Program-made: the position numbers and the translations under genes
Notes under the pieces: model-generated
Told to the model about the DNA's origin: nothing
The model's input: the letters and a program-made list of their open reading frames with translations, nothing else
The model's database searches: none
In this document: positions 25,241-34,388 of the stretch, piece after piece
Layout: each line of letters starts with the position of its first letter
Numbering within the stretch: position 1 is the stretch's first letter
Source of the DNA: Psychroserpens damuponensis
GTDB lineage: Bacteria > Bacteroidota > Bacteroidia > Flavobacteriales > Flavobacteriaceae
Length of the DNA stretch: 64,000 nt
Assembly: GCF_000826655.1 (NCBI RefSeq)
Contig: NZ_JXJO01000004.1
Coordinates: 203,356-267,355 of the forward strand
Direction of reading: 5' to 3'

Positions 25241-27628
25241 TTACTCAAACTTACCAATACCATCCTCTAGCCATTCAAAATACACATCAGCATCTGGAGT
25301 GTAGGCTACAGGTGTATTTAGATTGTTTTCATCATGATCCATCAACACATAATAAGGTTGCGTGTTGGTTTTGTATTTTATGGTTTGAAGCTCACTCCAT
25401 TTTTGTCCAATATATTTGAGTTTTTTTCCTGGTTTGAGTTGTGAATCTACAATTTCATCATCGTCTAATTTTCGCTTATCATCAACATATAATGAAATTA
25501 AAACCACATCATTTTTAAGTTTCTCTAATACTTTAGGTTCTACCCAAACGTTTTGTTCCATTTTACGACAATTTACGCAAGCCCAACCTGTAAAATCTAT
25601 CATCACTGGTTTTCCTACAGTTTTAGCGTAAGCCAAACCTTTATCATAATCGTTAAATGCTAAGATATCATGAGGCGCTAATAAATGTCCACCATCTGGC
25701 AAATCACCATGATCTGACAAACTTGTACTTGCTCCACCTCGAGAATTACCAACTCCATAAGGTGACTCACTATAATCTAAAGGTGGTGGAAAGGCACTAA
25801 TTAAATTTAATGGTGCTCCCCAAAGTCCTGGTATCATATACACTGTAAAGGACAATGTCAATAATCCTAAAAGTAATCGTCCTACGGAAATGTGCTTCAA
25901 CGGAGAATCGTGTGGTAGTTGGATTTTTCCGAAGAGATACAACGTCAAGGCTCCAAAAATAGCAATCCAAATACCAATAAACACTTCTCTTTCTAAGATG
26001 TGCCATTGCGAAACCAAATCTGCATTAGATAAGAATTTAAATGCTAGAGCCAATTCTAAAAATCCTAAAACGACTTTTACTGTATTGAGCCAACCACCAG
26101 ATTTTGGCAGTGAATTTAACCAACCTGGAAAAGCTGCAAACAAAGCAAATGGTAATGCTATTGCTAATGAAAATCCTAACATCCCAACAATTGGGCCTAC
26201 TTGACTTCCTCCAGCCGCTGCTTCAACGAGTAAGGTTCCAACAATTGGTCCTGTACAAGAAAATGACACAATTGCCAAAGCCAATGCCATGAAGAAAATA
26301 CCAATAAGTCCGCCTCTATCGGCTTGAGAATCTACTTTATTTGCCCAAGAATTAGGCAACATAATTTCAAATGCTCCCAAGAATGAAATTGCAAATATCA
26401 TTAATAAGGCAAAGAATATAAGGTTAAACCAAACATTGGTAGATAGTGCATTTAAAGCGTCTGCTCCAAAAATTAAACTCACAACTACACCTAATAACAC
26501 ATAGATTACAATAATTGATAAACCGTAAATAATGGCATTTCTAATGCCTGCTGCTTTTGATTTACTTTGCTTGGTAAAAAAGCTTACTGTCATAGGAATC
26601 ATTGGAAATACACAAGGTGTTAACAATGCTGCAAAACCTGAGAAAAAAGCTATAATAAAAATAGACCATAAACTCTTACTGTCGCCTTCATTTTGAGTAG
26701 AACCAGCTTGCATACCTTGCTTTGCTGCAACACTTTTAGTTACATCAAAGTCTAAATCTATATAACTAGGCGTTAAACATTTTTCGTCGTCACAAGCCAT
26801 AAAGCCAACTTCAGCTTTTATGTTTTTTATGTCTTTGTTTGAGAGTTTTATGTGCTGTCTAAACTCTGCGGTATGTTCAAAATATTTGACTTCCATCTCA
26901 AAGACTTTGTCTTGAACAGTAACGCCTTTATCTTCAATAGTTTTTCCAACAAGTTCTACACCTTCATCTAAAGTGTAGTCAAAAGTAGTTGGTATTGGTC
27001 CTCCATCAGGAACTGTTTGGGAATATAAATGCCAATGCTCATCAATGGTTGCTGTTGACACTAAAACATACTCTGTATCTGAAATTTTTTCTACGGAAGC
27101 TTTCCATTTTACAGGTTCTAAAATTCCAGAAGTAGCATTTGAATTTGCATTAAAAGAAACTGCAGAATCTTCTGAAGGTTGTAGTGTAAATTTTAAATCT
27201 ACATAATCTGGAGGTAAACACTTCTCATCGTCACAAGCCATGTACTCGACTTCACCTTCAACAATAGATAATTCTTGATTTAAAACCTTAATACGTTGTC
27301 TAAATTCAGCTTTATCACCAAAATACTTAATACGCATTTGAAAAATTGGATCGTCAACGGTATGACCTTCTTCTTCCTTGGTACTTCCTACCAATTCATA
27401 ATCTCCATGTGCTTTATAAAGAAAGGTTGTTGGAATAGGACCATCATCTGGTACGGTTTGAGAATATAAGTGCCAACCACTATCAATTGTAGCTGTAGAA
27501 ATTAAATCATATTCGGTATCTGAAATTTTTTCAATAGATGTTTCCCATGTAACAGGTTCTAATACTTGAGCGTTTGTAGAAATAGAAAAAACAAGTAAAC
27601 CACAAAGTGCGATAATTAAATTTTTCAT
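25241..27628 (-). CDS. dsbD: Thiol:disulfide interchange protein DsbD with duplicated N-terminal domain
   Basis: 795 residues. Signal peptide (1-20), then two similar DsbD-alpha-like domains (about 22-150 and 168-295), both with [23 protein letters not shown] and [10 protein letters not shown] / [10 protein letters not shown]. Next a membrane domain of about eight helices (about 320-600, with the [16 protein letters not shown] and [13 protein letters not shown] cysteines), then a C-terminal thioredoxin domain with CVNC at 684-687. It carries reducing power from the cytoplasm to envelope thiol proteins. The usual form has a single N-terminal domain; here it is duplicated in tandem. Confidence 0.9.
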   Translation of the reverse strand: MKNLIIALCGLLVFSISTNAQVLEPVTWETSIEKISDTEYDLISTATIDSGWHLYSQTVPDDGPIPTTFLYKAHGDYELVGSTKEEEGHTVDDPIFQMRIKYFGDKAEFRQRIKVLNQELSIVEGEVEYMACDDEKCLPPDYVDLKFTLQPSEDSAVSFNANSNATSGILEPVKWKASVEKISDTEYVLVSTATIDEHWHLYSQTVPDGGPIPTTFDYTLDEGVELVGKTIEDKGVTVQDKVFEMEVKYFEHTAEFRQHIKLSNKDIKNIKAEVGFMACDDEKCLTPSYIDLDFDVTKSVAAKQGMQAGSTQNEGDSKSLWSIFIIAFFSGFAALLTPCVFPMIPMTVSFFTKQSKSKAAGIRNAIIYGLSIIVIYVLLGVVVSLIFGADALNALSTNVWFNLIFFALLMIFAISFLGAFEIMLPNSWANKVDSQADRGGLIGIFFMALALAIVSFSCTGPIVGTLLVEAAAGGSQVGPIVGMLGFSLAIALPFALFAAFPGWLNSLPKSGGWLNTVKVVLGFLELALAFKFLSNADLVSQWHILEREVFIGIWIAIFGALTLYLFGKIQLPHDSPLKHISVGRLLLGLLTLSFTVYMIPGLWGAPLNLISAFPPPLDYSESPYGVGNSRGGASTSLSDHGDLPDGGHLLAPHDILAFNDYDKGLAYAKTVGKPVMIDFTGWACVNCRKMEQNVWVEPKVLEKLKNDVVLISLYVDDKRKLDDDEIVDSQLKPGKKLKYIGQKWSELQTIKYKTNTQPYYVLMDHDENNLNTPVAYTPDADVYFEWLEDGIGKFE

Positions 27629-27736
27629 TTAGAATAATTAGGTTAGAAGATGCTAATTTATGAAAAACTAAAGGATTTTACGGTAGTATTTAACGTCATT
27701 CTAACACGGCTCATAGACTTAACATATAGACCTAAA

Positions 27737-27761
27737 AAAACCGAACATATTGTTCGGTTTT
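27737..27761 (-). terminator. Terminator upstream of dsbD
   Basis: Stem AAAACCGAACA / TGTTCGGTTTT, loop TAT; on the minus strand followed by a run of T. Ends the transcript of the rhodanese lipoprotein gene. Confidence 0.85.
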
Positions 27762-27788
27762 TATTAGTTTTAATTGTTTGCTTAAATA

Positions 27789-28187
27789 CTATTCAATCGT
27801 TTTAATTTCATTACCATCAAATTGCCATTTTGCAATTCCGCCTTCTAAATCATAAACTTTTTTAAAGCCAGCCTCTTTAAGTTTTTTAGAACATTTTCCA
27901 CTTCGTCCACCAGACTTACAATATACCATGATAGGTTTTGTTTTGTCTAGCTTAGTCAATTCCTCATCAAATGTAGGCGACATATAATCTATATTTTGTG
28001 AATGTTCTATATAACCAGTTTCATATTCTTCTGCTGTTCTTACATCTACCAATTGTATATCTTCTAGTTCTAACAGTTCTTGCATTTCTTCAGTAGAAAC
28101 CATGATAACTTCATTTTCTGTTTTTTCTTCGCAACTCCATGCAAACGCAAAAAGCACAAAGCAATAAATTATTAATTTATTTTTCAT
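27789..28187 (-). CDS. Rhodanese-like lipoprotein
   Basis: 132 residues. Lipoprotein signal with Cys19 (FAFAWSCEEKTEN), then a single rhodanese domain: LVDVRTAEEYETGYI and the active-site loop CKSGGRSG with nucleophile Cys. It would act outside the inner membrane in sulfur transfer or thiol handling. It follows a cytoplasmic rhodanese gene by 12 bp on the same strand; the paired rhodaneses and downstream dsbD form a redox neighbourhood. Confidence 0.85.
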   Translation of the reverse strand: MKNKLIIYCFVLFAFAWSCEEKTENEVIMVSTEEMQELLELEDIQLVDVRTAEEYETGYIEHSQNIDYMSPTFDEELTKLDKTKPIMVYCKSGGRSGKCSKKLKEAGFKKVYDLEGGIAKWQFDGNEIKTIE

Positions 28188-28199
28188 TTTAATTGATTT

Positions 28200-28514
28200 T
28201 TAAATTGAAGCTACTTCACCTGTCCATTCCATGAAGCCTCCAATAAGATTATAAGTATTTTTAAACCCTAACTGATTCATAACATTACACGCTTGAGCAC
28301 TGCGTCCTCCAGATCTACAATACACATAATACGTTTTAGATTTATCAAGTTCTTCAAGCTCATAAATAAATCCTTGACCTTTATAAATATCAATAGCAAT
28401 TGCATTTGGTATGATACCTTCTGCTACTTCTTCTGGTGTTCTCACATCTAAAACAACTGCATTATCATCTGCATTTAATTTAGAAGTCCATTCGTTTTGT
28501 GTTAAATCTGCCAT
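28200..28514 (-). CDS. Rhodanese-like sulfurtransferase domain protein
   Basis: 104 residues, no signal peptide. VLDVRTPEEVAEGIIPNA and the active-site loop CRSGGRSAQ define a single-domain rhodanese, transferring sulfane sulfur through a Cys persulfide. It is cytoplasmic, unlike its lipoprotein neighbour. The donor and acceptor are unknown. Confidence 0.87.
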   Translation of the reverse strand: MADLTQNEWTSKLNADDNAVVLDVRTPEEVAEGIIPNAIAIDIYKGQGFIYELEELDKSKTYYVYCRSGGRSAQACNVMNQLGFKNTYNLIGGFMEWTGEVASI

Positions 28515-28585
28515 AGTTTTTTATACATCAATAATCATGCAAATTTAACGTTTCGTTAGGATATTTTTACATAAAGACGAAAAAA

Positions 28586-28610
28586 AATCCGAAGTGTTAC
28601 ACTCCGGATT
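28586..28610 (-). terminator. Terminator of the redoxin gene
   Basis: Stem AATCCGAAGTG / CACTCCGGATT (one mismatch), loop TTA; on the minus strand a run of T follows. Confidence 0.8.
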
Positions 28611-28634
28611 GTTAAAATTAATATTTATAATCGG

Positions 28635-29243
28635 TTATACCTTAATAGAACAACCAATAGCTCTGGTTTTTGTTTCTGGCACTTCTTTACCGTCTAGCAA
28701 AGCATTTACAGCATCTTCAACATAAGTTTTGTTAACGGCATTTGCATCTTGATAATTATCATCAATAGCACCAATGTATTTTACTTGCGGTCCTTTTTTA
28801 GTATTTTCTAAAACATAAACATGTGGTGTTTTTGTTGCACCATATTGCGGATAGATTTTTTGCCCCTTATCCATTAAATAAGGAAACGTAAATCCTTTCG
28901 CTTTAGCTCTAGCTTGCATAGACTCCATATTATCACCTGGTTTCACATCGGTATTGTTAGGCATAATTGCAATTACAGGATAGCCTTTATCTGCAAATTT
29001 CTTATTCAAAGCCTCTACTCTATCTTCATAAGCTACGGCATAAGGACATGTGTTACATGTAAAAATGACAATAAATCCTTTGGCATCTTTATAATCTGCC
29101 ATGGAGACCATTTTACCATCTATATTTTCTAATTTAAAATCTGTTGCAATATCTCCAACATCATAACCAGGACTAACAGTTGTAAATGCAAAAGTAGAGA
29201 TAACCACAACTAAAGCTAAAAACGCTTTTAATGTATTTTTCAT
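28635..29243 (-). CDS. Secreted redoxin/thioredoxin-family protein
   Basis: 202 residues from the ATG at 29243; the frame extends two codons to a TTG. Signal peptide ends near AFTTVSPGYD. The redox site CNTC is at about 63-66 in FIVIFTCNTCPYAVAYEDR, followed by NKKFADKGYPVIAIMPNNTDVKPGDN and TPHVYVLE. This is the alkyl-hydroperoxide-reductase/thiol-specific-antioxidant-like (redoxin) type common in Bacteroidota, with unknown partner. The TlpA-like gene is nine bases upstream, so the two are co-transcribed. Confidence 0.85.
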   Translation of the reverse strand: MKNTLKAFLALVVVISTFAFTTVSPGYDVGDIATDFKLENIDGKMVSMADYKDAKGFIVIFTCNTCPYAVAYEDRVEALNKKFADKGYPVIAIMPNNTDVKPGDNMESMQARAKAKGFTFPYLMDKGQKIYPQYGATKTPHVYVLENTKKGPQVKYIGAIDDNYQDANAVNKTYVEDAVNALLDGKEVPETKTRAIGCSIKV

Positions 29244-29252
29244 AATCAATGT

Positions 29253-29777
29253 TTATTTTAAAAATTGTTTTACTTCAGTTTCTAAAGCTTTATAATCAAA
29301 AGAGCGCTCGTAAAATTTACTCTTATCTTTATTATATATTACGGTTGCTGGTATGGCACCACTCCAATCTTTATTCACCTTAGGAATCCAAGTATTAGAA
29401 TCTACATCGTCTAAAACCACAACTTCACTTTGTAATCCTTTTTTAGCTAAAAATGGGACTAGTTTTGATTCTATTTGCTTCGGAAAGTCTAAACTCACCA
29501 AAATAACCTCAACATTTTTATTAGAGTAATTAGCGTTTAACGCCTCAAAATATGGTAATTCTTTTACACAAGGCGCACACCATGTTGCCCAAAAATTTAT
29601 AACGTATGTTTTATTATCATCTTTAGTTTTTAAGTAGGCTTCCAATTCATTATAATTATAAACCTTTAAAGGTCTTTTAACAGATTCTATTGTAGTGTCT
29701 TCTGAAATTTTAACTGTTGACATCCCATTTCCGTAGAAAAAAAATGTAGTAGCTAAGATTATAAATAAATACTTCAT
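29253..29777 (-). CDS. TlpA-like thiol-disulfide oxidoreductase
   Basis: 174 residues with an N-terminal signal/anchor (about 1-18), then a thioredoxin fold with WATWCAPC (Cys67 and Cys70), followed by PYFEALNANYSNKNVEVILVSLD and an Ala-Thr in GAIPATVIYN that supplies the cis-Pro loop. It acts in the periplasm, probably as a reductant for envelope proteins, fed by DsbD. It is co-transcribed with the downstream redoxin gene. Confidence 0.88.
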   Translation of the reverse strand: MKYLFIILATTFFFYGNGMSTVKISEDTTIESVKRPLKVYNYNELEAYLKTKDDNKTYVINFWATWCAPCVKELPYFEALNANYSNKNVEVILVSLDFPKQIESKLVPFLAKKGLQSEVVVLDDVDSNTWIPKVNKDWSGAIPATVIYNKDKSKFYERSFDYKALETEVKQFLK

Positions 29778-29853
29778 ACTATAAAGTTAAAAATCAAAAA
29801 ACGCATCCCATTAAATTTAACAAAACATTAATTTACTCTATCGATATTAACGC

Positions 29854-29880
29854 TACATTTGTATATACAATAATTGTATA
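29854..29880 (+). promoter_or_regulatory. Promoter and MarR-type operator
   Basis: Perfect TAnnTTTG box TACATTTG (29854-29861), overlapped downstream by the exact palindrome TATACAATAATTGTATA (29864-29880) that runs into the ATG. This places the likely operator on the transcription start, as expected for an autorepressor. Confidence 0.7.
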
Positions 29881-30332
29881 TGAAAGAATTAAATTTAAAA
29901 TTAAAAACAACTGCCAATTTACCCTTATCTAGGCAAACTGTTATCAATTTATTTTTGACCAATACAGTTGTAAAAACTGAAATGCTAAGTGTATTAAAAC
30001 CTCATGACTTATCAATTGAGCAATTTAATGTTTTACGAATTTTGAGAGGTCAAAAAGGCAATCCTTTAAACCTGCAAGACATCCAAGAACGTATGGTTAA
30101 TAAAATGAGTAATACAACTCGTCTCATAGACAAACTAATTTTAAAGGACTTTGTAAAGCGTACTGAGTGTAAAAATAATAGACGTAAAATTGAAATTTAC
30201 ATTACAGCAACAGGTCTAAACAAATTACTAGAATTGGATACAATTGTTAATGAAACTGAAGAGAAAGTAACTTCAAAATTGACAATTAAAGAATTAGAAG
30301 AATTAAATAGATTATTACATAAAATTCAATAA
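29880..30332 (+). CDS. MarR family transcriptional regulator
   Basis: 150 residues from ATG 29880; an in-frame TTG lies two codons earlier. The winged helix includes LSIEQFNVLRILRGQKGNPLNLQDI, NKMSNTTRLIDKLILKDFVKR and a wing KNNRRKIEIYIT. It probably binds the palindrome that overlaps its own promoter. The YceI gene follows 27 bp downstream and should be in the same transcript. Confidence 0.87.
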   Translation: MKELNLKLKTTANLPLSRQTVINLFLTNTVVKTEMLSVLKPHDLSIEQFNVLRILRGQKGNPLNLQDIQERMVNKMSNTTRLIDKLILKDFVKRTECKNNRRKIEIYITATGLNKLLELDTIVNETEEKVTSKLTIKELEELNRLLHKIQ

Positions 30333-30359
30333 AACAAAAACAAATTTAAACACAAATCA

Positions 30360-30932
30360 ATGAAAAAGAATATCTTAAAATCAGCTTTTATCGTAGTATT
30401 AGCATTATCATTTGCATCATTTACAACTATTTTTAAAAAAGAAATTAAAGTAAAAGAGTCTACGATAACCTGGAAAGGTCATAAAGTAACAGGTTCACAC
30501 CAAGGAACAATTAATTTAAGTCAAGGCGTTTTACTTTTTGAAAATGATTACTTAAGTGGTGGTAATTTTACTATAGACATGGCTTCAATCTCAGTAACAG
30601 ATTTAGAAGCTGGCAAAGGAAAAGAGAAACTAGAAGGTCACTTAAAATCAGACGATTTTTTTGGTACAAGTAAATACGGTACAGCTACCTTAACTATTAC
30701 AGATGTAAATGGAACAGGTGGAAATTATACAGTTACTGGAGATTTAATGATAAAAGGTAAAACAAACCCTGTTACTTTTAATATGATGATTAATAATAAC
30801 TCAGCAACGGCAAATATAAAAGTAGATAGAACTAAATACGATATTAAATATGGTTCTGCTAGCTTTTTTGATGGGCTAAAAGACAAAGCTATTTATGATG
30901 AGTTTGATTTAAATGTAGCATTAAAATTCTAA
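30360..30932 (+). CDS. YceI family periplasmic protein
   Basis: 190 residues with signal peptide (cleavage near SFASFTTIFK). The lipocalin-like YceI domain has STITWKGHKVTGSHQGTI, FTIDMASISVTDLEAG, LKSDDFFGTSKY and the end YDEFDLNVALKF. Related proteins bind polyisoprenoids in the periplasm. Co-transcription with a MarR gene is common in this phylum and suggests stress-linked expression. A terminator follows. Confidence 0.88.
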   Translation: MKKNILKSAFIVVLALSFASFTTIFKKEIKVKESTITWKGHKVTGSHQGTINLSQGVLLFENDYLSGGNFTIDMASISVTDLEAGKGKEKLEGHLKSDDFFGTSKYGTATLTITDVNGTGGNYTVTGDLMIKGKTNPVTFNMMINNNSATANIKVDRTKYDIKYGSASFFDGLKDKAIYDEFDLNVALKF

Positions 30933-30965
30933 GACACACTTAAAATCAATAGCTTACAATAAGTT

Positions 30966-31002
30966 AAAGGTTTCTATAATAATAGGAATCTTTTTCTTTT
31001 TT
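30966..31002 (+). terminator. Terminator after the YceI gene
   Basis: Eleven-bp stem AAAGGTTTCTA / TAGGAATCTTT (two G-U pairs), loop TAATAA, then a T-rich tail. Confidence 0.7.
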
Positions 31003-31014
31003 ACTCAAATATAT

Positions 31015-31044
31015 TTGAAAACTAAAAATTGATACTTATATTTG
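31015..31044 (+). promoter_or_regulatory. Promoter of the trp operon
   Basis: TTG (31015-31017), 19-bp spacer and TATATTTG (31037-31044), a full match to the Bacteroidota promoter consensus. The leader peptide start is 15 bases downstream. Confidence 0.8.
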
Positions 31045-31059
31045 AAAATTATTACAAAC

Positions 31060-31122
31060 ATGAACACAAATTTAAATCATACTTGGTGGTGGAATTCTAG
31101 AAACGAAAACGTCGTGAACTAA
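31060..31122 (+). CDS. trp operon leader peptide with three tandem Trp codons
   Basis: Twenty-codon open frame with TGG TGG TGG at 31084-31092 (peptide core HTWWWNS). It lies between the promoter and an intrinsic terminator and before trpE. Its last codons (GTC GTG A, 31111-31117) are complementary to TCACGAC in the terminator loop and 3' arm (31167-31173). These are the parts of ribosome-mediated attenuation: stalling at scarce Trp-tRNA would change the folding. Confidence 0.88.
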   Translation: MNTNLNHTWWWNSRNENVVN

Positions 31123-31151
31123 CCCTATAGGTATATTTAAAATAACATATC

Positions 31152-31184
31152 AAAAAGGCTTGTCTATCACGACAAGCCTTTTTT
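31152..31184 (+). terminator. trp attenuator terminator
   Basis: Perfect 13-bp stem AAAAAGGCTTGTC / GACAAGCCTTTTT, loop TATCAC and T tail, located 46 bp before trpE and after the Trp leader peptide. Conditional termination is inferred. Confidence 0.88.
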
Positions 31185-31229
31185 CATTTTTAAACAGTAC
31201 TACAATTGTACTGAAACAAATTAGCATAC

Positions 31230-32630
31230 ATGAAAACATTTAGTTTATATACACATTACAAAAAAATATTAGCAGACACCATTACACCTGTGAGTATTTA
31301 CTTAAAAATAAGAGATAAATTCTCAAATAGTATACTATTAGAGAGTAGTGATTATCATGCCAACGATAATAGTTTTTCTTATATATGTTTTAATCCTATC
31401 GCGTCAATTAAAGTGGCTAATGATGTTATAGAACAGCATTATCCTGATGGAAGCTCAAAAACTAACAACGCTTTAAATATTTCGGTTACTGAAGAAATCC
31501 ACAAGTTTACTAAGCGATTTAAAGTCAATTCTGATGAAGAGTTTAAGTTCATTAATAACGGTATTTTTGGTTATACAGCTTATGATGCTGTTAAATATTT
31601 TGAAGATATTGAGATTAGCAAAAAACCAGATTCATTAGAAATTCCTGATATTTACTATGCGGTTTATCAAAATATCATTGCCATAAATCACTTTAAAAAC
31701 GAAGCCTATGTTTTTGCACATTGTTTTGAAGCCGAAAACAATATTGATGAAGTTTTACAACTTATAGGTTCAAAGAATTTTGCGTCTTATAATTTCAAAA
31801 CAGACTCCAATATCACATCAAATCTTACAGATGATGAATATAAAGCACAAGTAGATTTAGCAAAAACACATTGCGCAAGAGGCGATGTGTTTCAATTGGT
31901 ACTTTCAAAAAAATTCTCTCAAGCCTTTAAAGGTGATGAATTTAACGTATATCGAGCATTGCGAAGTATAAATCCATCACCTTACCTTTTTTATTTTGAC
32001 TACGGAAATTTTAAAATTTTTGGTAGCTCGCCAGAGGCACAACTTGTCGTTAATAATCAACAAGCAGAAATTCATCCTATTGCAGGTACGTTTAAAAGAA
32101 CAGGAAACGATGAAGAAGATCAAAAATTAGCAAAAGAATTAGCTGAAGATATCAAAGAAAATTCAGAACATGTTATGTTAGTTGATTTAGCTAGAAACGA
32201 CCTAAGTCGTCATGGAAGTGAAGTTAAAGTAGAAACATATAGAGAAGCGCAGTTTTTCTCTCACGTTATACATTTAGTGAGCAAAGTAACCGGTAAAGTG
32301 CATGACAACACAGCAACCATGCAAGTTGTTGCAGACACTTTTCCGGCAGGAACTTTAAGTGGAGCACCAAAACATAAAGCAATGCAATTGATTGAAAAAT
32401 ATGAAAAAACTAGCAGAGCTTTTTATGGAGGCGCCATTGGTTTCATGGATTTTAACGGCAATTATAATCACGCCATTATGATACGAACTTTTATGAGTAA
32501 AAACCATCATTTACATTGGCAAGCAGGCGCAGGACTGGTATCAAAGTCTGTACCCGAAAATGAATTACAAGAAGTCTATAATAAATTAGGAGCGTTAACA
32601 AAAGCAATTGAAATGGCTGAAGAAATATGA
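31230..32630 (+). CDS. trpE: Anthranilate synthase component I
   Basis: 466 residues. Converts chorismate and glutamine-derived ammonia to anthranilate together with TrpG. Conserved blocks: FGSSPEAQLVV, IHPIAGTFKRTGNDEED, ENSEHVMLVDLARNDLSR, ADTFPAGTLSGAPKHKAM and YGGAIGFMDFNG, which contain the chorismate- and magnesium-binding residues. First gene after the attenuator. The stop overlaps the trpG start by four bases. Confidence 0.97.
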   Translation: MKTFSLYTHYKKILADTITPVSIYLKIRDKFSNSILLESSDYHANDNSFSYICFNPIASIKVANDVIEQHYPDGSSKTNNALNISVTEEIHKFTKRFKVNSDEEFKFINNGIFGYTAYDAVKYFEDIEISKKPDSLEIPDIYYAVYQNIIAINHFKNEAYVFAHCFEAENNIDEVLQLIGSKNFASYNFKTDSNITSNLTDDEYKAQVDLAKTHCARGDVFQLVLSKKFSQAFKGDEFNVYRALRSINPSPYLFYFDYGNFKIFGSSPEAQLVVNNQQAEIHPIAGTFKRTGNDEEDQKLAKELAEDIKENSEHVMLVDLARNDLSRHGSEVKVETYREAQFFSHVIHLVSKVTGKVHDNTATMQVVADTFPAGTLSGAPKHKAMQLIEKYEKTSRAFYGGAIGFMDFNGNYNHAIMIRTFMSKNHHLHWQAGAGLVSKSVPENELQEVYNKLGALTKAIEMAEEI

Positions 32631-33190
32631 AAGTATTAGTAATAGATAACTACGACAGTTTTACATACAACTTGGTGCACTATTTAGAAGACCTAAACTG
32701 TGACGTAATAGTAAAACGAAACGACAAGCTTACGCTTGAAGAGGTTGACAATTTTCAAAAAATTGTTTTATCTCCAGGACCTGGAATACCTGATGAAGCA
32801 GGATTATTAAAAACCATCATAAAAACTTATGCACCTACCAAAAGTATTTTAGGTGTCTGTCTTGGTCAACAAGCCATTGGCGAAGTTTTTGGAGGCTCGC
32901 TTATAAATTTGAACGATGTTTATCATGGTGTAGCAACTCACGTAAAAATTACAGTTGATGATGAAGTGCTATTCAAAAACATGGATAAATCTATAGAAGT
33001 AGGTAGATACCACTCTTGGGTTGTAAACCCTAATTTACCAGATGAACTAGAAGTTACATCGGTTGATAGTAACGGACAAATAATGTCATTACGTCATAAA
33101 ATTTACGATGTTAAAGGCGTACAATACCATCCAGAAAGCGTGCTAACTCCACATGGAAAACAAATTTTAGAGAACTGGGTGAATAGTTAG
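32627..33190 (+). CDS. trpG: Anthranilate synthase component II (glutamine amidotransferase)
   Basis: 187 residues. Class I glutamine amidotransferase: VIDNYDSFTYNLVHYL, SPGPGIPDEAG, the nucleophile Cys in GVCLGQQAIGE and the His-Glu pair in QYHPESVLTPHG. It supplies ammonia to TrpE. Not fused to TrpD, in contrast with enteric bacteria. The following 82-bp gap contains a REP-like hairpin. Confidence 0.96.
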   Translation: MKVLVIDNYDSFTYNLVHYLEDLNCDVIVKRNDKLTLEEVDNFQKIVLSPGPGIPDEAGLLKTIIKTYAPTKSILGVCLGQQAIGEVFGGSLINLNDVYHGVATHVKITVDDEVLFKNMDKSIEVGRYHSWVVNPNLPDELEVTSVDSNGQIMSLRHKIYDVKGVQYHPESVLTPHGKQILENWVNS

Positions 33191-33195
33191 CACTG

Positions 33196-33266
33196 TCATT
33201 ACGTAATTGACGCGGAATCCTTTCTAAATTGAAGATGAATTAAAACGATTCCCACTGTCGTGGGAA
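33196..33266. repeat. REP-like hairpin between trpG and trpD
   Basis: GTCATTACG at the left and the palindrome TTCCCAC-TGTC-GTGGGAA (33249-33266) at the right resemble the scattered GTCATT...GGGAA repeat class. It separates trpG from trpD by 82 bp. Confidence 0.5.
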
Positions 33267-33272
33267 AAACAT

Positions 33273-34265
33273 ATGAAAAACATACTAAATAGATTAATAA
33301 ACCACGAAAGCATTTCTAGTACAGAAGCTAAAAATGTGTTGGTTAAAATTTCCGAAGGAAAATACAATCAAAGTCAAATCGCTTCTTTTCTCACAATTTA
33401 TATGATGAGAAGTATCACTCTAGAAGAGTTACAAGGGTTTAGAGATGCCCTATTAGAATTGTGTATTCCTGTAGACTTATCAGAGTTTAATGCCATCGAT
33501 TTATGTGGTACTGGTGGTGATGGTAAAGACACATTTAATATCTCAACCATTGCGTCTTTTATTACTGCAGGTGCAGGAGTTAAAGTTGCCAAACATGGCA
33601 ATTATGGTGTATCATCTGCTTCGGGATCGTCAAACGTTATGGAAGCTTTAGGGATTCATTTTTCTAATAAATCAGATTTTTTAAAATACTCCATAGACCA
33701 AGCTGGCATATGTGTTTTGCATGCTCCTTTATTTCATCCAGCTATGAAAAATGTAGCTCCAATTCGTAAGGATCTAGGCGTAAAAACATTTTTTAACATG
33801 TTGGGACCAATGGTAAATCCATCGTTCCCAAAAAATCAAATGGTTGGTGTGTTTAATCTAGAATTACAACGTATTTACGGATATCTTTACCAAAACACAG
33901 ATAAAAATTATAGCATCGTACATGCACTCGATGGTTATGATGAAATTTCCCTTACCGGAAATGCGAAGATTATATCAAATACATCTGAAAGCATGTTAAG
34001 CCCATCAGATTTAGGATTAAAGCCAATAGAACAATCTGAAATATTTGGTGGTTCCTCTGTAAAAGCGGCTGCCAAAATTTTTAAGAATATTATCAATTGC
34101 AAAGGAACAGAAGCTCAAAACAATGTGGTTTGTGCCAATGCAGGTTTAGCTATTGCAACCGTTAAAGGGATTTCACTTCAAGAAGGCTTTTATTTAGCAC
34201 AAGACAGTTTAGGCAGTGGTAGAGCAAAAGCTAGTCTCGATAGACTAGTTGAATTGAGTAGATAA
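33273..34265 (+). CDS. trpD: Anthranilate phosphoribosyltransferase
   Basis: 330 residues. Joins phosphoribosyl to anthranilate. The PRPP-binding motif CGTGGDGKDTFNIST is near residue 78, KHGNYGVSSASGSSNVMEALG near 105 and RKDLGVKTFFNMLGPMVNP near 165. Length and order of motifs are normal for the family. Confidence 0.96.
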   Translation: MKNILNRLINHESISSTEAKNVLVKISEGKYNQSQIASFLTIYMMRSITLEELQGFRDALLELCIPVDLSEFNAIDLCGTGGDGKDTFNISTIASFITAGAGVKVAKHGNYGVSSASGSSNVMEALGIHFSNKSDFLKYSIDQAGICVLHAPLFHPAMKNVAPIRKDLGVKTFFNMLGPMVNPSFPKNQMVGVFNLELQRIYGYLYQNTDKNYSIVHALDGYDEISLTGNAKIISNTSESMLSPSDLGLKPIEQSEIFGGSSVKAAAKIFKNIINCKGTEAQNNVVCANAGLAIATVKGISLQEGFYLAQDSLGSGRAKASLDRLVELSR

Positions 34266-34388
34266 CCTGATGCTAAACCAATTTATTCATGACTATCTAT
34301 TTCTAAATTAAGATGTTTATGAATTTTCGATTTTAGCTTGACAACCAATAAAAACCTGTTACACAATCAGGTCAACGAAAACCACAAG

